A DNA stretch of 64,000 nt from Portunus trituberculatus (GCF_017591435.1 NC_059294.1:14512604-14576603); one strand, 5' to 3'. Shown: positions 48,546 to 61,813, counted from the first letter of the stretch. Numbers and translations are program-made. Notes: generated by a model from the letters alone, not told the origin.

Positions 48546-49379
48546 CACTTACAGCAGCGATGTTAGTAGGAAGAAAGTGGATTTAAAGAAAACAGGAGGA
48601 ACAAAAGACGTTCAGAGAGGCAGAGGGAGGAAAGGAGCGACGTTTATGACACAAAACGAGAGTGATTAGTGGCAGGGAGAAAAAGAGGATGAAATTGAGT
48701 GGTGGTTTAGCGGGCAGCTGGCCATGACCACAGCCAGGAACAATGGTGGAGCAGGAAGAGGATGAGGAGGTGAGTGGGAGGGGAGGAAGAAAGAGGAGGT
48801 GAGAGGGAGGAAAGAAGAGGGAGAAAAGGACTGGGGAAAGATGACGAGATAGAGGGTCCCTGGAGGAGGAGGAGGAGCAGGAGTAAGTCATCAGCCATAA
48901 AACAAAAGTGTCGCCCACCCATTCACCGCCTCTGACCGCACATGTTACGCTTCTTAACTAACCCTGGCCGCCTTCCCTGTCCCTCCCGGTCCTTATGGTG
49001 ACTGACTGGCCCATGACCGAGTGGTGGTGCCCGAGGAGGCCATAAAGGGACTGATCCTAAAGCTGATTCTGAAACACGAGGCAGTTCATCCCGGATTTAC
49101 GACGTCCTGCTGAGGAAGTGATCCGCAAGTAAATAAACAGTGGGAGTAAAGTAGCAAGGATTTGAGATGATTATGAGTAAATGGAGAAATAACAGCAGAG
49201 GGAACGTGATAATTTTTAATAGCTATACGAAGAAGTTGAAGATGAAGATAAAGAAGAGCATGATTGAAGAAAGAAAAAAAAACCCATCAACAACAACAAC
49301 AAAAATAAGAAAGAGGAGGAGAACCAAGAAGAAGAAGAATAAGAAAGACAAGAAAAAAAGAGAACGTAGGATAAACAAG

Positions 49380-49383
<4 letters not shown>

Positions 49384-49447
<64 letters not shown>
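49384..49447 (+). repeat. (GA)n microsatellite
   Basis: Thirty-two perfect units. Confidence 0.97.
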
Positions 49448-49450
<3 letters not shown>

Positions 49451-49729
49451 AAGGAACATTACTCTTGATCAATTCTGTTTTAACCATCCGAGGCCAAACT
49501 CCGATATGCTGCCGCGATCCTCTGCCTCTGATATATCACTTACATACATTTCCCCGCTAGCTTTCATATCTTTACTCTTGAATGACGAGTTGCTTTACAA
49601 ATACTCTGGGTGAGGACGTCCTGGGAGAGAGCAGCTGTGATCCCGGTAGTCTGTTCCAGTGATAAACAGTTGTAATATTGAAAATGGTTTACGGATGTGC
49701 GTGTTACATCTTCATCCCATTAATTTCAT

Positions 49730-49734
<5 letters not shown>

Positions 49735-49760
<26 letters not shown>
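49735..49760 (+). repeat. (CT)n microsatellite
   Basis: Thirteen units. Confidence 0.95.
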
Positions 49761-49764
<4 letters not shown>

Positions 49765-51063
49765 AGGAAATGCATGTGATGGGTAGCTAAAAATGCAGGA
49801 ATGCATAGGTGAAGAAAATCTATGAACACTTGATTATTTTGATGTTATGTCTACTCTTAAGGATCCTAATATACTGAATTTGGGCGTGATCCTTATAGTT
49901 TATCTCAGCTCTGAGGGTCATGCCACATTGTTATATAATAAAACAAAACATAGCATCGTCTAACAGAAAAAAATAACTAACTTGAAACAAACAAAACCAC
50001 AAATGATATTGACAATAAAACTAGGATCGACTTAAACTGCATAAAACATAAAAATAAAAATGTTAACAATAATAAAAAGCTTGTTTCAGATACATAGAAA
50101 CCTGTATTGCTTCAAAAGTGCGCTTCAATATAAAATCAACTCACACTATACCGCGCAATCTGTGACCTGAGCGGCGAGTGGTAAAAGGAATATGAAGTCA
50201 GACTAAAAATTCACGAGTTCACGGAAGCAGGCATGAGGAATTTCTGGGTAGGCGAAGGCAAGTGATGCGCAGTGACTTTAATCTTTCTCCAGCCTCGCCT
50301 GGACCAAAGAGCTTCCCGGAGACGCCGAATGGGAATCAGAGCGACTTGATTAATGGCTGAGCGGAAAGTTATCGGGTCACGGCGAAGAGTAACTCGATCG
50401 GCAGACTTAACACGCGGTAATGTAGACTTTTTTTCCTCCCCTCCTCCTTCATCACTGGCACCGCTTCCTCCCCCTCCTCCTATTCCTGCTCCTCATGCTC
50501 CTCTCATTTCACCTTCCTATTTCTTTTTGTTCTTCTCTTCTTGATATTTCTTTTTACACATTGTTGTCACTGGTTTTCCTAATTCTCCTTCTCTCCTTCT
50601 ATCGCCTACTTTCTGTCTTTTATTTTCTTCATTATCTTCTTCTTCTTCATCTCCCCAAAATTATAAACACCAGCCAGGTTCAGATCACGTTTAACAATTT
50701 TATTACTGTATTATGTTTGCGTTCCACGTCTCGACGATATTATTCAGGGATATATAAACACTCACATGAATAACCGCTAATTATAACTCTATTGATGCTT
50801 CCAGATTTTTCATGTTGATGACTAAAGGATTACTGCATAATACTAGATATACTGTAGCATTTCTCTTTGAACCTTCCCTATCACATCTTTGACTTTCTCT
50901 CTCCTTGTGCTCTCTTGTTTTCTTTCCTTGAACCCTATAGTGTCCTTTAGCCTTTAACTTGTAAAATCTGTAGTGGTAGAATACGCACACACAGCCTCAT
51001 TAGACCCAATAGGGCTATTACTGTCTTTTCCTTCCTTTGTATTTCCTTTGTATTCTTCTTCAT
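49761..51063. other. Unique DNA then polypyrimidine DNA
   Basis: 49,900-50,120 is A-rich. 50,150-50,420 is balanced unique sequence with no gene seen. 50,420-50,660 is C/T-rich. Confidence 0.5.
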
Positions 51064-51133
51064 CTTCTTCTTCTTCTTCTTCTTCTTCTTCTTCTTCTTC
51101 TTCTTCTTCTTCTTCTTCTTCTTCTTCTTCTTC
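51064..51133 (+). repeat. (CTT)n trinucleotide array
   Basis: About 23 perfect units in a long polypyrimidine stretch (51,020-51,430). Confidence 0.96.
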
Positions 51134-51591
51134 CTCTTTTACTTCCTCCTCCTCCGACACCTCGTAATCTTCATCTCACTTCTTCACCACTCTCCTTCCC
51201 TCTCCTCTTTGCTTATCCTTTTCAAAAGTTTCCTTCTTTGACTTGCTTTTTTTCTGTTGTCCTTTCTAAACTCATCTTCTCTTCATCATCTCGTAACGTC
51301 TTTCATCATGCTCCTCCTCTTCCTCTTCCTCCTCCTCCAGTTCTTTATCGTCTTCCTCCTCCTCCTCCTCCTCAGGACATTTTCCTTTTATTGTTTCGTC
51401 TTTGTCGTCTTCTTTTCCTTCTCCTCTTCTTCAAGACTTTTGATGGTTAAAAAGAGAGCGTGGCTGGAGTGTAAAGTTTCCCGGCCGCCACAACACTGGG
51501 CGCGTCGCTCGTTAGTTTGTGTCAACAATGAAACGAAATATTAAACAAACACGCGATGGAATGAGGGAAACACTCCTCCCATGGGATCCAG

Positions 51592-51594
<3 letters not shown>

Positions 51595-51638
<44 letters not shown>
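51595..51638 (+). repeat. (GA)n microsatellite
   Basis: Twenty-two units. Confidence 0.97.
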
Positions 51639-51642
<4 letters not shown>

Positions 51643-51812
51643 ATGTATGCATGTATGTTATTCGCGATATTCTTGAACTTGATTTCTTATTCTTTCTTTC
51701 TTAAGGTACACAGTGACCGAACACTGTCTTTGAAAAATCCTTGACCTGAGAGACGCTCAAACCTGCGCATATATAGCACAAGAATGGGGCGAGGACGCTT
51801 TCCATTGTATGT

Positions 51813-51817
<5 letters not shown>

Positions 51818-51851
<34 letters not shown>
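51818..51851 (+). repeat. (CT)n microsatellite
   Basis: Seventeen units, inverted relative to the GA array 180 bp upstream. Confidence 0.96.
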
Positions 51852-51854
<3 letters not shown>

Positions 51855-52169
51855 CATCTTATACAATTTCTCATATAGAAAGCTAATATGTTCCTGTTTG
51901 CCTAAATACTTGTTTATAACTGTAACCATTTGTACATCTTCCAATAGAAATTTCTCCTTACCTACCAACCTATTACTCGTACCTACCTACTTGCCTGTCC
52001 GTCTGTCTGAGTGTCTGTGTTCGTGACCACAACAGCCCAGAATCTGGGAGCGCACAGTCTTTTCCTCCTCACTATAATGACCACTAATCCTTTGTTGCCA
52101 ACCTATTTAGAACTGCACGGTGACCTGTACCGGAGGTGGTTTTGTGGCGGCGCTATGCTTAGACCTGCC

Positions 52170-52201
52170 GAGTGTCCCAGTGTCCGAGTGTCCGAGTGTC
52201 C
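52170..52201 (+). repeat. Octanucleotide tandem repeat, four units
   Basis: GAGTGTCC, CAGTGTCC, GAGTGTCC, GAGTGTCC: four adjacent 8-bp units with one change. This is the only octamer array I noticed. Confidence 0.9.
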
Positions 52202-52810
52202 AATGCTCCTTTTACACCTTACTGCTGTCATTTTCTTCACTGTACAAACTGGCAAAACTGGCAAACAGCGACTTCCATTTAGGAAAGTGTGACAAAGTGT
52301 GAAATGTTTGTAGTTTTGAAATTGTGCAACATATTTTAGATTGAATAAAATTGTTTTCTTTACTTTTCTTTCTTCGATAAATATCCTCACTTGTCACGAA
52401 ATTGTTGAAGTTTAAATACAAACGTCGTTCCCTCAAATTTTCTTCTTCGTTCTCCTTCCCCTTCTTCGTTATCCTGCTGTTTCTCTATCACCGCCTGCTC
52501 TTCTCCCTCCTCTTCCTACTAACTCGCAATCTTCCTGCTCTTCCCTCCCTTTTCCTTCCCTCACTCCCTCCCAGATGTGTGCCGTCCCATCATCATCATC
52601 TCATCTTTCCCACGGTCATCAGGCTTCTCTTCACTCTCCTATAATCACTACCACTACATCACCACCACTACTACTACTACCACCACCACCACCACTAAAG
52701 CAGCACAGAAAGCCACGACCGTCATACGTAACCACAACAACCACTACTACTTCAAGGCCCACCACGTCCTCTTATCTATTTCCATCACTGAGGGGAAGAA
52801 TCGATTGAGG

Positions 52811-52811
<1 letters not shown>

Positions 52812-52847
<36 letters not shown>
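52812..52847 (+). repeat. (AC)n microsatellite
   Basis: Eighteen units, preceded at 52,640-52,700 by ACC/ACT trinucleotides. Confidence 0.97.
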
Positions 52848-52849
<2 letters not shown>

Positions 52850-52971
52850 TAGCTGCTGCTCCTCGCCCCTTCCCTCGTGTATTCCCGACTCGGCCTTCTC
52901 CCTCATTTATGGGCCTAAATTACACCATAGGAAGGCTTTGTGCAAGACTGAAGGAGGAAAAGCTAAGGCTG

Positions 52972-53010
52972 AAGGAAGGAAGGAAGGAAGGAAGGAAGGA
53001 AGGAAGGAAG
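52972..53010 (+). repeat. (GGAA)n tetranucleotide array
   Basis: About nine to ten GGAA units, a core that ETS-family factors bind in animals. Confidence 0.95.
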
Positions 53011-53413
53011 GTGGTACTTGGGCTTAAGTCTATACTCGCAAAGTGGTGTTTAACTTGTGTATATTTAAGTCAGCGTGTCTCTTTCGTGTCGATTCCGTTC
53101 CTACACCTACTAGCAAAAGAAAAAAAAAATGTAAATCGATCAGTGCATAATGGCATCTCTCCACTGTAATGGTACCTTCAATGCGGTAAAAGTATAACAA
53201 CCAGTAAAGGAGATACGTGAAAAAAAGATGCAGGACTGAACAGAAGGGCGAAGGAAGAGGAGACGACGATGGTGACACGTGAGACGAAGGACGAATAATA
53301 TTAGTCCGATATGTTTGTCTCACCTTTTGAATAAATCATTGCTTGGTCCCTTCCTAGATGAACGATGACGCCGCGACAAGCCAGAAATCAGATAAGATAG
53401 GATTTACTCTCTA

Positions 53414-53415
<2 letters not shown>

Positions 53416-53444
<29 letters not shown>
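53416..53444 (+). repeat. (GT)n microsatellite
   Basis: Fourteen units. Confidence 0.96.
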
Positions 53445-54621
53445 GTGAAAGCCTCGCTGAATGGCTTCGATCCCAGACTGTATAATCAACAAGTAGGTGG
53501 GGAGCAGTATCCATGGCGGCCAATAGAGCATAGCATAGTACACTGAATCTGATCCATTCCACATAAACCTTTCTTACGTGGTCTTTAAACCGCGAGAATC
53601 AAAACTCCTGAATACCGCTTGATCAACTTTCATTCCCGCCACCCAGCTGTATAGAATTGGAAGACAAGTACCAATATAAGGCACAAGGGAGAGAGCAAAG
53701 TCACATAAAATAAATGAAGTACGGGGGATAAAGTAGTATCATTCCCTCCTCCGTTTTCTACCTTATACTCACTCCTCCCCCTCTCTCGCTCTTCACCAAC
53801 TCCTCCTCCTTCCAGTGACACTCGCGGCTCGGAATTCCTATAAGTTTAGACAAAATTAAGTCGTATATATTCTTTTTTTCTTTTCCTTCTCTTGGGGCGG
53901 TGAAAAGTTTAGCTCGCGTGGCCTTCAATGGCATTACGCGTAAAGTTCCCTAAGAGCTCTGGGCTTATTTTCACGTCGCGGCGGTGAGGGCTCTTTTGGG
54001 GGCTTCTCCTGGGATGCCTCTCGTGAATAGGGAGATGTGAGCAATGCTGATAAGAAAAATTATACTTGTGGACGGCTTAATGCACCGACTTAGCGCCACC
54101 ACTATCAACCCTCCTCCTCCTTTTCATCTCACTACATTCCCAGTTTCATGTCCCACTTCCTACCAGCTTTCCTCCCAGCCTCCCTCCCCTCAGTACCTTC
54201 CGCCTGACAAAAGCAAGGAAATGAAGAATCCTTGTCTTCCCGTAACGAGTAATAATTCTAATCTTACATGACCGGACTCGTGCACTGGCAGACTCGCGCG
54301 GTGGTCCTCGATAAAACCTGATGGTCCATTGTTGGTGCCACGTGCTGAGGGGACGAGCTGGGCGACGGGGGGAGGGGCGGAGGAGGGAGCCGTGGGTGTT
54401 GTTGGTGAGGGTGATGATAGAGACGGGGCAGCAGAAGGCAGTGAGAAAAGTGAGGTTGGTGGCTCCCGCGGTAATGGCAAGCCTGGTGAAGACAGTGTGT
54501 GGTGTGAGGAGGAGAAAGAGGAGGAGGAGGAGCTAAAAGAAGTATTGTAATGGGGATGCAGGTTGAATTATTAAAGGAAAGATCTTTTTGTATTAATAAT
54601 AAAATAGCACCTAAATATTAA

Positions 54622-54626
<5 letters not shown>
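53445..54626. other. Unique DNA
   Basis: 54,190-54,550 is GC-rich and open on both strands (Gly/Glu-rich plus frame, Pro/Ser-rich minus frame). No family can be recognised. Confidence 0.5.

Positions 54627-54696
<70 letters not shown>
54627..54696 (+). repeat. (GA)n microsatellite
   Basis: Thirty-five perfect units. Confidence 0.97.
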
Positions 54697-54698
<2 letters not shown>

Positions 54699-56331
54699 CA
54701 GATACAGACGCACAAATACAAACAGACAAAGACAGACAGGGAATGATGACATCTACTCTAGTTGCTCGAGGAAGAATTTGGTTAAGTAATTCGAGCACAT
54801 CAGAGACAGATATGGTAATCACCCTGCCAGTGCTGTTTGATATGCTAATAATGTCATTATACTGGCTGGCTCTCTAATGACACCAGGGGTACTGAGGACA
54901 CTGTCTTCCTCGCTGGATCAAAATGCCAAGTCGAGTGGAATGATTGGAAGAGCACCGTAATTAATAGCATGGAAATCAAGACGCATTTAGAGTTGCTGAA
55001 AAAAAAAGTCGAAAAGTGCCGCCTGAAAAGTATGAAATATCGTAATGCATAAATAAATACATCGTTTGAGCAATTTTTTACGAGTATGTAGATTTTTTTT
55101 TATTTCTGGCTTGACTAAAGTTAAAAACAACTATGATTTATTAGTGTTCAACTTCTCTCGATGTTTTTATCACTTTTTTTCTATGGTTAGCTTCCTAGTC
55201 TTCACAAAGAAAACAAAACTTCTACAGTATACTGTAAATGGTGACATCCGGTATATTTGTGACCTATAGGACATGACTAAGTAGACAGACTCACACTACA
55301 CCTGGACCTCATTACCTGGGTTCACATGCACTATATACAACTTCCCATCAATTCCATGCTACCTATCCTTGTCCACATCAATTCTGTTTCCTACCACTGA
55401 CCCTCCAACCTTCCATTCAAGCATCTATCCATTGTGGTTCCCTCTCCTCACTTCCAATCCACAGTTCTCTCCCTTTTCTCTCTCCCCTCCGTCCTTCCTC
55501 CATGCCTTTTTCCCTCTTCCATTCACGCCCTCACATCCGGGCTATTCTTCGAGCCTTTGGTGGCCGTGGCAATTCAACTGAGAGAAAAAGAATATATATA
55601 TCAACCGAAGTTATCTACCAACAGCACAGAGAACGATGAAAACTGTGAGAAAGAACACACGAAAATTTTGCTTTATTCTAAACTTGAGTCACGTCAGGTG
55701 AGTGATGGGGTTTTTAATATTTCAGGACGAAGTGGCATTAGTGGCAGTAAAAGTTTGATGTGTTTCGTGAAGACTAGGCCAGGTATGTATGCATGACGGT
55801 CTAATTTGGCGTCTGACGGAGAGATGTCCCTGTGATTCGGTGATCGGTGACGAATCTTATTTATTAATGGCACTCCTGCATGCAAGACTTCCCTGAATGA
55901 TAGTAATGATAGAGACGCCAACTCTCCTGTTACTACGGAGGCTTGTATTGTTGTGACAATCGTTGTTGTTAGAAGTGGTAGTGAAAGTGATGTTGCTAGG
56001 AGTGGTCGTGGTGACTGTGGTGGTTGTGAGACATGAACAAGAATAAACCTACAAAAACACATGTCCATTTCACAAATTCAACCACGACATTCGTTTCTCT
56101 AAATTCATCTCCCCTTCCCTCCCCCGATCCCCAAACACTTCCAGACGCCAGCTGTCGACACCCCCCCAATCGCCCCCAACCATACTCGCTCAAGCCTCCA
56201 GCTCCCGCCTGATCAATCTTGGCAAGGGTAAGGGAGTCAGGGGGCATGAGGGGAACCAGGCAGCCACCTTCCGGAGCCATCCATCAGGACGCCGCATAAT
56301 GCTCCCCCACTCTCCATCCATCAGGCTCTTC

Positions 56332-56332
<1 letters not shown>
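54697..56332. other. Unique DNA
   Basis: AT-rich at 54,960-55,270. A minus-strand frame from a true ATG at 56,280 runs 94 codons with Gly-rich and hydrophobic parts but no recognisable domain. Confidence 0.5.

Positions 56333-56415
<83 letters not shown>
56333..56415 (+). repeat. (AC)n microsatellite
   Basis: Forty-one perfect units. Confidence 0.97.
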
Positions 56416-56419
<4 letters not shown>

Positions 56420-56998
56420 TATCATTACTCACCAGACAAAAGCTACACGGAAGTTCCCCCTGCAGTAACTAATCCCTATATAGTCCACCTTAGCCCTTAC
56501 CTGTTCCCCGTATCCCCCTGACCAACGCACCTGGCTGCAGTCTCCACCAGGTAACTCACATGGATAGACGTGGCCGCCCCTATGACAATACAAGACCCGC
56601 GCTGCAGTGAGGTAAGAGAAGGGGGAGGTAGTAGCGCCGCCCGCCCTCTGCGCCTCTGAACAATGAGACGTGGTGATGAATGGGACGCAGAGGCTCCTTT
56701 ATATGTATCGAGAAAAGACTTATAGGAAAAAAAGCCGCCATAGGGTCTCTTAGTTGCTACATATTAGATCGATCCATCAATTAGTCGATCAGTCAATCAT
56801 TTTACTGTGAAGTTGTTTAATTACATTACTTATTGTTCGTTATGCAAAATTAAGCAGTATTTCTAGGAACATTTCTAAATTTCTCTTATGAAAATGATGA
56901 CCATAAGTGAAATGCATGCAAGAAAATATTATTGATGTCTTTTGAGAGAGCTTTCTTGCCGGACATAAACTTCGTAGACGTTGTTGTTGTTCTTATTA

Positions 56999-57001
<3 letters not shown>

Positions 57002-57074
<73 letters not shown>
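57002..57074 (+). repeat. (TTA)n trinucleotide array
   Basis: About 24 units, then TCA variants to about 57,091. Confidence 0.96.
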
Positions 57075-57799
57075 CATCATCGTCATCATCATTTTGCTCT
57101 TTTTTTTCTGGCGAGCGAGTCAGTGAATTCGAAATGACAACTCAATACACACTTTTATCCTGAACTCCCTCCCTTTCCCTCAGCAACTCGTGTGCGCTTC
57201 ACTCATTTGCATCAAAAACAATTCTCCCTGAGGCTGTTTTTATGCCGCCGAATCAGCATGCAAATAGTGCTGCAGTGACCAAAAAACGTTCTAAATTAAA
57301 CCACCGCCATTATCAAGGCTGAAACGAAATACGGGACTCAGATAAATACTCTTACACAATACCAAACTAAAAAAAAAAAAGACTTAGTTAAATAAATGAA
57401 GGTAAACTAAATACAAACTTTCAAACTATTACAAACAAAGCGACAGGCATCTACCATTTAGTGAAAAAAAAGGTACATAGAAATACGAACACGAAACAAA
57501 ATGGTAAGCATGAAACTCAAAACTGCACGAGGGAAAAAGAACACCACCAGAACCCTCCCACCTATCCCTCCCTCCAGGCTCCGAGCGGAAACCCAGGCAG
57601 GCGACACGCGTCCACCTCAGCCGGTCCGTTGGTCGTGGTGGTCATGGTCGTGGTGGTCGTGGTGAGGTGTGGTCAATTTATTCAGCACAACTCTCAGGCT
57701 TCAATTCGCACCACTACCCTTACCGCCCTCCCTAACCTCTCCCAACCTATCCCAAGCTTCTATGCTTCGTCTCGTCTCGTCTCCTCCCATCCAGTCTCA

Positions 57800-57817
57800 C
57801 CCCGCCCCGCCCCGCCC
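57800..57817. promoter_or_regulatory. Second GC-box cluster, (CCCGC)n
   Basis: A three-unit (CCCGC)n tract lies after tandem CTCGT units. It is the same pentanucleotide as the tract at 22.9 kb. It could be a Sp1-type cluster or simply a short pentanucleotide repeat. Confidence 0.3.
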
Positions 57818-57913
57818 TGTTCAGTGCCGCCCCGACCACACCAAGAGTCCATTCACGCCTCATTTCCTGGATATTGTGAAGGTGACATGTTCCTCTTCAC
57901 GGTGCTTGAGAGG

Positions 57914-57915
<2 letters not shown>

Positions 57916-57979
<64 letters not shown>
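57916..57979 (+). repeat. (TG)n microsatellite
   Basis: Thirty-two units; inverted relative to the CA array 36 bp downstream. Confidence 0.97.
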
Positions 57980-57981
<2 letters not shown>

Positions 57982-58012
57982 ACTAGGGTTAAGAGCGCGG
58001 GGCCAAGTTTGC

Positions 58013-58015
<3 letters not shown>

Positions 58016-58046
<31 letters not shown>
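58016..58046 (+). repeat. (AC)n microsatellite
   Basis: Fifteen units; partner of the preceding TG array. Confidence 0.97.
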
Positions 58047-58050
<4 letters not shown>

Positions 58051-58595
58051 CACTCCTCACAACCCTTCTCCGTCTTCCTCATCGCCTCTGCTGCCGCCAT
58101 CGCCGCCGCCGTCAGCACCCCGGCGCGTCTGTTTCTGTAGTGGACATTTGGGGAGAAAAATGGACCTCTTCTGGCCGTGTGTTTACCTTGGCCAGCGTGT
58201 CGACAGAAGCATCCGAGGCTAGGGTTACTTCTTTCCCTTTTTTTTTCTCACTTTTCTCTCGCCTTTTTTTTTCTATCGTCATTTTCTTTCCACCTTTTGT
58301 TTCTGTTGGATTCATTGTTTTTTTTTCATCAGTTTCTATTGTTTGGTTTTGTATATTTCACGTGTTATTTTATGAGTCTTGTAATGAATATCTTCTGTAT
58401 TCTCCCTCTCTTTCTTCTTGTTTTATTTTTTTCCTCTCTTTTATGTATCTATCATATTTTTCTTTCTCCTTCATGCATTATTCTACATTCTTCCATTTTT
58501 AATTTTTTACATGATTATTAAAATGAGCATCTCGTTTGTTTTTATTTCCATTTACGGTGTATCTTTATTTTCTGCATGTATTCTCTTCTCCTGCT

Positions 58596-58598
<3 letters not shown>

Positions 58599-58667
<69 letters not shown>
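58599..58667 (+). repeat. (TC)n microsatellite
   Basis: Thirty-four units in T-rich DNA (58,210-58,990). Confidence 0.97.
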
Positions 58668-58670
<3 letters not shown>

Positions 58671-59288
58671 CTTTAATCACAGTATACACTTTTGTCTGTA
58701 TTTCTTTATATATTGTCTTTTTAATTCTTCAATGTATTCATTATCTTTTCCTGAGTGTTATTTGTTCCCTTATTCGTATATTTTGTTGCTTTTTTTATCA
58801 TGTTTCTTTAATGTTCTACTCATTCACAACATTCTTTCTACTTTTCTACCTCCATATTTTTTTGCCTCCTTTCTTTCCTTCTCCATAATTTCCTCTTTTC
58901 TTTTCATGTATTCTCCATCTTTTCTTGTTTTTCTACCTCTTTATTCGTAAACTTTTTGCCCCTCTTTTCTTTTCCATCATCTCTTCTTTCCTTTACCCAA
59001 GCCAAGTAAAGTACCAGGCCCTTCCTTCCCTCGCCGCCTGTCCTCACTGCTCGTGTTACAACAGACCAGAGACACTTGTGAGGGAACTGACGAGTCCTGA
59101 CCCACCATTTGTCCCTCCTGCTCCCATCTCAATCCCTCCACTCCCGCCCCTCCACTCCCCTCCCTTTCTACCTTCCTTCCTTCGCTCGTCACCCCACGTC
59201 CACCCAACAACATGTCTCCACTCACCACCACACCTCTCTTTTATGACTCTGTTTGTTGGTCTGTATGTGTCTCTGTCTCCGTCCTCTT

Positions 59289-59405
59289 TGTCTGTCTTTC
59301 TGTCTGTCTGTCTGTCTGTATATATGTATGTATGTTTGTCGGTCTGTCTCTTTGTCTCCAGGAGTCAAATTACCGATAACTCAGTCAATCAATCAATCAA
59401 TCAAC

Positions 59406-59462
<57 letters not shown>
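59289..59462 (+). repeat. Compound (CTGT)n, (TGTA)n, (TCAA)n, (CT)n tract
   Basis: CTGT units (59,289-59,318), then TATG/TGTA units to about 59,336, a unique gap, (TCAA)5 at 59,384-59,403, then (CT)28 at 59,407-59,462. Confidence 0.93.
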
Positions 59463-59466
<4 letters not shown>

Positions 59467-59825
59467 CGGGGGATGACAGGTGAAAGCAGACACCCGAAGA
59501 TTCGATCCTAAACTTGATCCTTCACAGATGAGAAGAAAGAGATAAGGAATAAAGGGAAGCAACACGATACAAAGGCAAGTATTGGGTGTCCGTCTGCGTC
59601 TGGCCGTGGGTTAGGCAGGTGGATGGGAATGGTGCTTGCCTCTACATACTTCACTATTACTTCTACTACTATTACGAAACTACGAGTATCAAGTGCTATG
59701 TAAAAAGTAGTATACCTAAAATCTAGTCTGTCCCCTTCTCATTAATCTCATCTTTTTTTTTTCTATTTCTAAGTCAGCTTTCTTAATTTAGTGATGTTAT
59801 ATGTATCCTCTTTCAGTATTTATCG

Positions 59826-59831
<6 letters not shown>

Positions 59832-59884
<53 letters not shown>
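59832..59884 (+). repeat. (TC)n microsatellite
   Basis: Twenty-six units. Confidence 0.97.
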
Positions 59885-59886
<2 letters not shown>

Positions 59887-60622
59887 GGTGTGGCTTATGT
59901 TTTGTTTATAAATGGAATCCGAATGTTATTGTTCCCTTGTTTACCTTGACAGTCTGTCCTTGTGTTTGTCCCTCCTCTCCTCCCTCTTCTTCCCCGACCC
60001 CTACCCCTACCACCTCCTCCCCCAGGCCACATCTGGAGTCCAAAGCCAGACAGGTCACGTGACAAGAGGGCAGGGCAAACGGGTCATCAGCTACTATGAC
60101 CCTTGACCACCTTTCCCCTATTAGAGCTCCTTCCCCCTTGCCTTCCCCTTTGCCCTATTCACCCCTATCCACTACTCCCTATCCCCCCATTCCCTTAACT
60201 ATCCCCCTACCCTCGTGATCCTCCCTTATACCCAGCCTTACATTCTGCCTCTACACAGGATCCTCCATTATGTTCTCTCTCCACGATTCATCCCATTTAT
60301 TTTCCCTTCCACCCTTACCCTGCTCGAATAATGGCCGCGGCACTCCCCCATCCGTCCTTCCCATCCAAGCCCAAACGACCCACTCCCTTCCTTGTGCCCA
60401 TTCAGCCTGAGACCCACGTGTGCCGCCCTCCCCCGTGCGTCACTCCGCTAAGTCTCTACACTCGGCCATTCAGTCTCCATCGCCGCCCCATTAAACCTTC
60501 TCCGGTAATTCTCATTTTTCTTGTATGGCCTTTCCTCTTGTTTCGAAAAGGTTTCCTCAGCATCACTCACTCCATAAGAAGGATGCGGAGTAGTTTTTGT
60601 TCAAGTAGGAATGGTATTACTG

Positions 60623-60667
<45 letters not shown>

Positions 60668-61813
60668 ATAGTAGAGTAGACGTTGCTGGTGCTACAGAAA
60701 TAAAAGTGTCACCACCACCAGTTAAAAAAAAGATACCGTAAAAGGAGGAGAAGGAGGAGGAGGTAAGTGAAAATGACACAAACGACAAACACCAACAAAA
60801 GTAGTAGGAAGAGGAATGTTAAGTGTCGCACACAAAGCTGTCAGGGGCAGGAGCCAAGGGAGAGCTAGAGAGAGAGAGAGAAAGAAACAGACAAGGATAG
60901 CAACATTAAGAACAGGGACGCCAGTAACGAAGGGACAACTATAGGGGCCACAAATACTAATAGCGAAAGAGGTGACGTCAATTTTAGAAGCAAGACAGAG
61001 AGAGAGAAAAACAGCTAAAGATACAGAAGGAGTAGTAGCAGCAGCAGGTAAGTGTAACAAGAACCATGTGCGCACACCACCACGACTACCACCACCACCA
61101 CCACCACAACCCCCGCAGCCTTAACAGCGGCGGCAGACATAAAAGTCTTCGTTAATTGACGCACGAGTTTCTTGCGAATGTGTCAGACGGGGAACATCAA
61201 CCCCTATGCCCTTCTCCCGCTCAGCAGCACCCCGGCAACACTCACCCGTCATCCCCCTGAGGCTCCCCACCACACCACTCCACTCCCTTTACACTAACTA
61301 TTGCCTCCACTTCATCCCAACCCTCCCTCATCAACACCACGCCCGCAGAATATCAACCCGATTCCTTTTTCCTTCCTCCTTCATGTCCTTAGCTGTTCCC
61401 CTTCCCTTTCCTCCACCCCCTTGTCCTTCCCCTCCCCTCCTTGTCCTCTCATTTAACTCTAGCATCTCCCTCATCACCCTCATCATCCTCCCATCCAGTT
61501 TCCTTGAGCCAGAGCTTCATCTGGGCTCCATCTCTTGACTCAGCTTCACTTAATCTTCTTTCCTTCACCCCCCGCTGCACTAACCTTTATCATGCCCCTC
61601 CCTCAACCACCCCCTTGTTGACATTTGCCCTCCTCCACCTCCCCTCCCACTCATCTGCTCCATAGTCACCCTTCTCTTCCCTTCTCCTCCAGCTGTAGCG
61701 ACTGTCATTTTTTATTTTTTTATTTTTTGTTCAGTTACTCTCGCCACACTTGACACTTCGTACCAAAAAATAGAGTTATTAACATTCGTGATGACAGAAG
61801 GGTTTTTTATTAC

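Noticed and set aside
56062..56280. Minus-strand ATG frame with Gly-rich and hydrophobic parts
   Set aside because: It lacks any recognisable domain and ends in His/Asn-rich DNA from a TGG/GTG-rich tract. It may be chance.
57461..58222. A 253-codon plus-strand open frame
   Set aside because: It crosses two inverted GT/CA arrays and GTG-rich DNA. The non-repeat parts are Pro/Ser/Arg-rich and unrecognisable, so the length comes from repeats lacking stops.
59480..59530. B-box-like word GATTCGATCCT near a TC array
   Set aside because: No A box lies at the right distance and no cloverleaf can be drawn on either strand.
60331..60741. Frame starting MAAALPHPSFPSKPKR with a poly-Ser run
   Set aside because: The poly-Ser is the (GTA)n array and the rest follows from C/T-rich composition; there is no conserved segment.
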